Shown here: in pieces, positions 63,257 to 64,000 of the stretch
Layout: each line of letters opens with the position of its first letter
How positions within the stretch are numbered: position 1 is the first letter of the stretch
From: Cyclobacterium roseum
Lineage (GTDB): Bacteria > Bacteroidota > Bacteroidia > Cytophagales > Cyclobacteriaceae
Reading direction: 5' to 3'
Assembly (NCBI RefSeq): GCF_010119225.1
Contig: NZ_WNKF01000015.1
Coordinates: 53,917-117,916, forward strand
DNA: 64,000 nt
Notes under the pieces: generated by a model
Databases searched by the model: none
Told to the model about the DNA's origin: nothing
What the model saw: the letters and a program-made list of their open reading frames with translations, nothing else
Made by a program: the position numbers and the translations under genes

Positions 63257-63505
63257 TTAAATAATACTCCCTAAAATGCCTCGAAACAACTTCGTATTGT
63301 ACGCCATTTTTTTTTGTTTCATTGGTGGGGAAGTATAGCCTCAAAGTCCTAACGGCGCAGGCATTCTAATTTTCACAAAGTAACCCAGTTTTTTCATGCC
63401 TAAATAGGAAAAGCCCCAACAAATATACCCCGATCCAAACCTACCCCAGAATTATTTTATTTAAAAATCAGCTATAATCGCCAGCTATGACGCTTTTTGA
63501 AAAGT

Positions 63506-63520
63506 TGGGGTACTACCCCA
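63506..63520. promoter_or_regulatory. Candidate operator dyad before the HTH gene
   Basis: tggggta-c-tacccca, a perfect 7-bp dyad 60 bases before the HTH gene start. Other ccccа-rich pieces (gccccaac, taccccg, taccccag) lie between 63413 and 63460. The stretch 63257-63580 holds no gene. Confidence 0.4.
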
Positions 63521-63580
63521 GCTAACTACCCCTGCCAACTTGTGACCATATTTGAATCGCAAACCAAACGATACCCGAAT

Positions 63581-63928
63581 ATGAACGACATGATCTTTTC
63601 CCCCATCGACAAAAGGCAACTCATTCAGGAGATTGCCGAAGAAGTGGCCGCCAGAATAATTCCCGAGCTGCAGCCACCGGTACAGGAAGACGAACTGATA
63701 CAGATCCCCGAAGCCATGAAGCTGCTGGGCCGCTCTCGTACCACCATCAATAACTGGCGAAGGGAAGGTTTCCTCAAAGAGCAGGTGATCAAGACGGGGG
63801 TAGGGGTTAAACCAAAAAAGCCCGGGAAACCCCAGGCTTTTAAGCGGAATGGACAGCCTGTCCCGTATTTACGGGAGGACTCGAACCGGCGACCTTCCCG
63901 ACGCGTCGGGACAATCTACCCAGCTTAG
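63581..63928 (+). CDS. Helix-turn-helix (excisionase-like) protein, chimeric C terminus
   Basis: From the ATG at 63581 the frame gives 115 residues. MNDMIFSPIDKRQLIQEIAE is an N-terminal helix, and IQIPEAMKLLGRSRTTINNW with RREGFLKEQVI is a MerR/HTH_17-type helix-turn-helix as in excisionases of Bacteroidota elements. After residue ~72 the frame runs into the 140-bp repeat, so the last ~43 residues (KPKKPGKPQAFKRNG, REDSNRRPSRRVG) are translated tRNA-like repeat. The true 3' end was probably replaced. Likely DNA-binding, acting with the island integrase. Confidence 0.65.
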   Translation: MNDMIFSPIDKRQLIQEIAEEVAARIIPELQPPVQEDELIQIPEAMKLLGRSRTTINNWRREGFLKEQVIKTGVGVKPKKPGKPQAFKRNGQPVPYLREDSNRRPSRRVGTIYPA

Positions 63929-64000
63929 ATTGGGATAGGAAAGGAGTTAAACCAAAAAAGCCCGGGAAACCCCAGGCTTTTAAGCGGAATGGACAGCCTG
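63797..64000. repeat. Right copies of ~140-bp repeat with tRNA-like segment
   Basis: A partial unit at about 63797-63853 is followed by a full unit at 63854-63993 and the first bases of another at 63994-64000, so the period is 140 bases and the array continues past the window. Units match the left copy at 55814-55952 with few changes, including the T-loop-like ggactcgaacc (minus-strand GGTTCGAGTCC), palindromes tcccgtatttacggga and tcccgacgcgtcggga, and the hairpin aaaagcc / ggctttt. Confidence 0.85.

Noticed and set aside
63797..64000. CRISPR array
   Set aside because: Repeated units are 140 bases long with no variable spacers; no cas genes are present.
55814..64000. Prophage
   Set aside because: Only an integrase and an HTH protein are phage-like; no capsid, tail, terminase or lysis gene is seen.

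Overview
The window looks like a chromosomal segment of a member of the Bacteroidota, probably a Cytophagales (Cyclobacteriaceae-like) marine or soil polysaccharide degrader. The clues are a one-protein hybrid two-component regulator, many SPII lipoproteins and Tat-exported enzymes, few clear Shine-Dalgarno sites, a few TAnnTTTG -7 boxes, and two sulfatases with GH29, GH43/130, DUF1080 and Gfo/Idh/MocA enzymes. Family-level placement is inference.

Layout. 1-7 kb: a Crp/Fnr regulator cut by the window edge, a hybrid two-component regulator overlapping an alpha-L-fucosidase, and a 54-residue DUF1328 gene. 7-18 kb (mostly minus strand): metabolic and housekeeping genes (alpha/beta hydrolase, proC, M1 peptidase plus creatininase pair, amidohydrolase/quinone oxidoreductase/universal stress operon, a two-domain esterase). 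18-24.4 kb: a decaying mobile zone with one intact REP-associated tyrosine transposase (RAYT) bounded by palindromes, a 5'-truncated RAYT that has lost an HUH histidine, a BlaI/M56/TlpA cluster, a 5'-truncated ATP-binding protein, and a type II toxin gene cut by the REP/RAYT unit. 24.4-32.5 kb: DbpA-like helicase, araB, small envelope proteins and a CaCA antiporter, many with clear hairpin terminators. 33-50 kb: catabolic enzymes (PSD1/DUF1501 pair, tandem aldo-keto reductases, sulfatase, glutamate dehydrogenase, alditol-oxidase-like protein with an in-frame stop in its export signal, DUF1080, oxidoreductase, glycosidase, sulfatase).

50-64 kb is accessory DNA. A ParE-type toxin-antitoxin pair sits between copies of a degenerate RAYT-derived repeat. 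A 1005-residue protein fuses an archaeo-eukaryotic primase domain (TOTE-conflict-system type) to an SF2 helicase. A tyrosine-recombinase island follows, bounded on both sides by ~140-bp repeats that contain a tRNA-like segment. It carries a second ParE pair, an RHS 3' module broken by an in-frame stop, a candidate immunity gene overlapping its tip, an orphan RHS tip cassette with its own candidate immunity gene, and an excisionase-like HTH gene that reads into the right-hand repeat.

The strongest leads are the tRNA-like repeats framing the integrase/RHS island, the displaced RHS tip cassette, the toxin gene cut by a REP unit, and three in-frame stop codons inside otherwise open genes.
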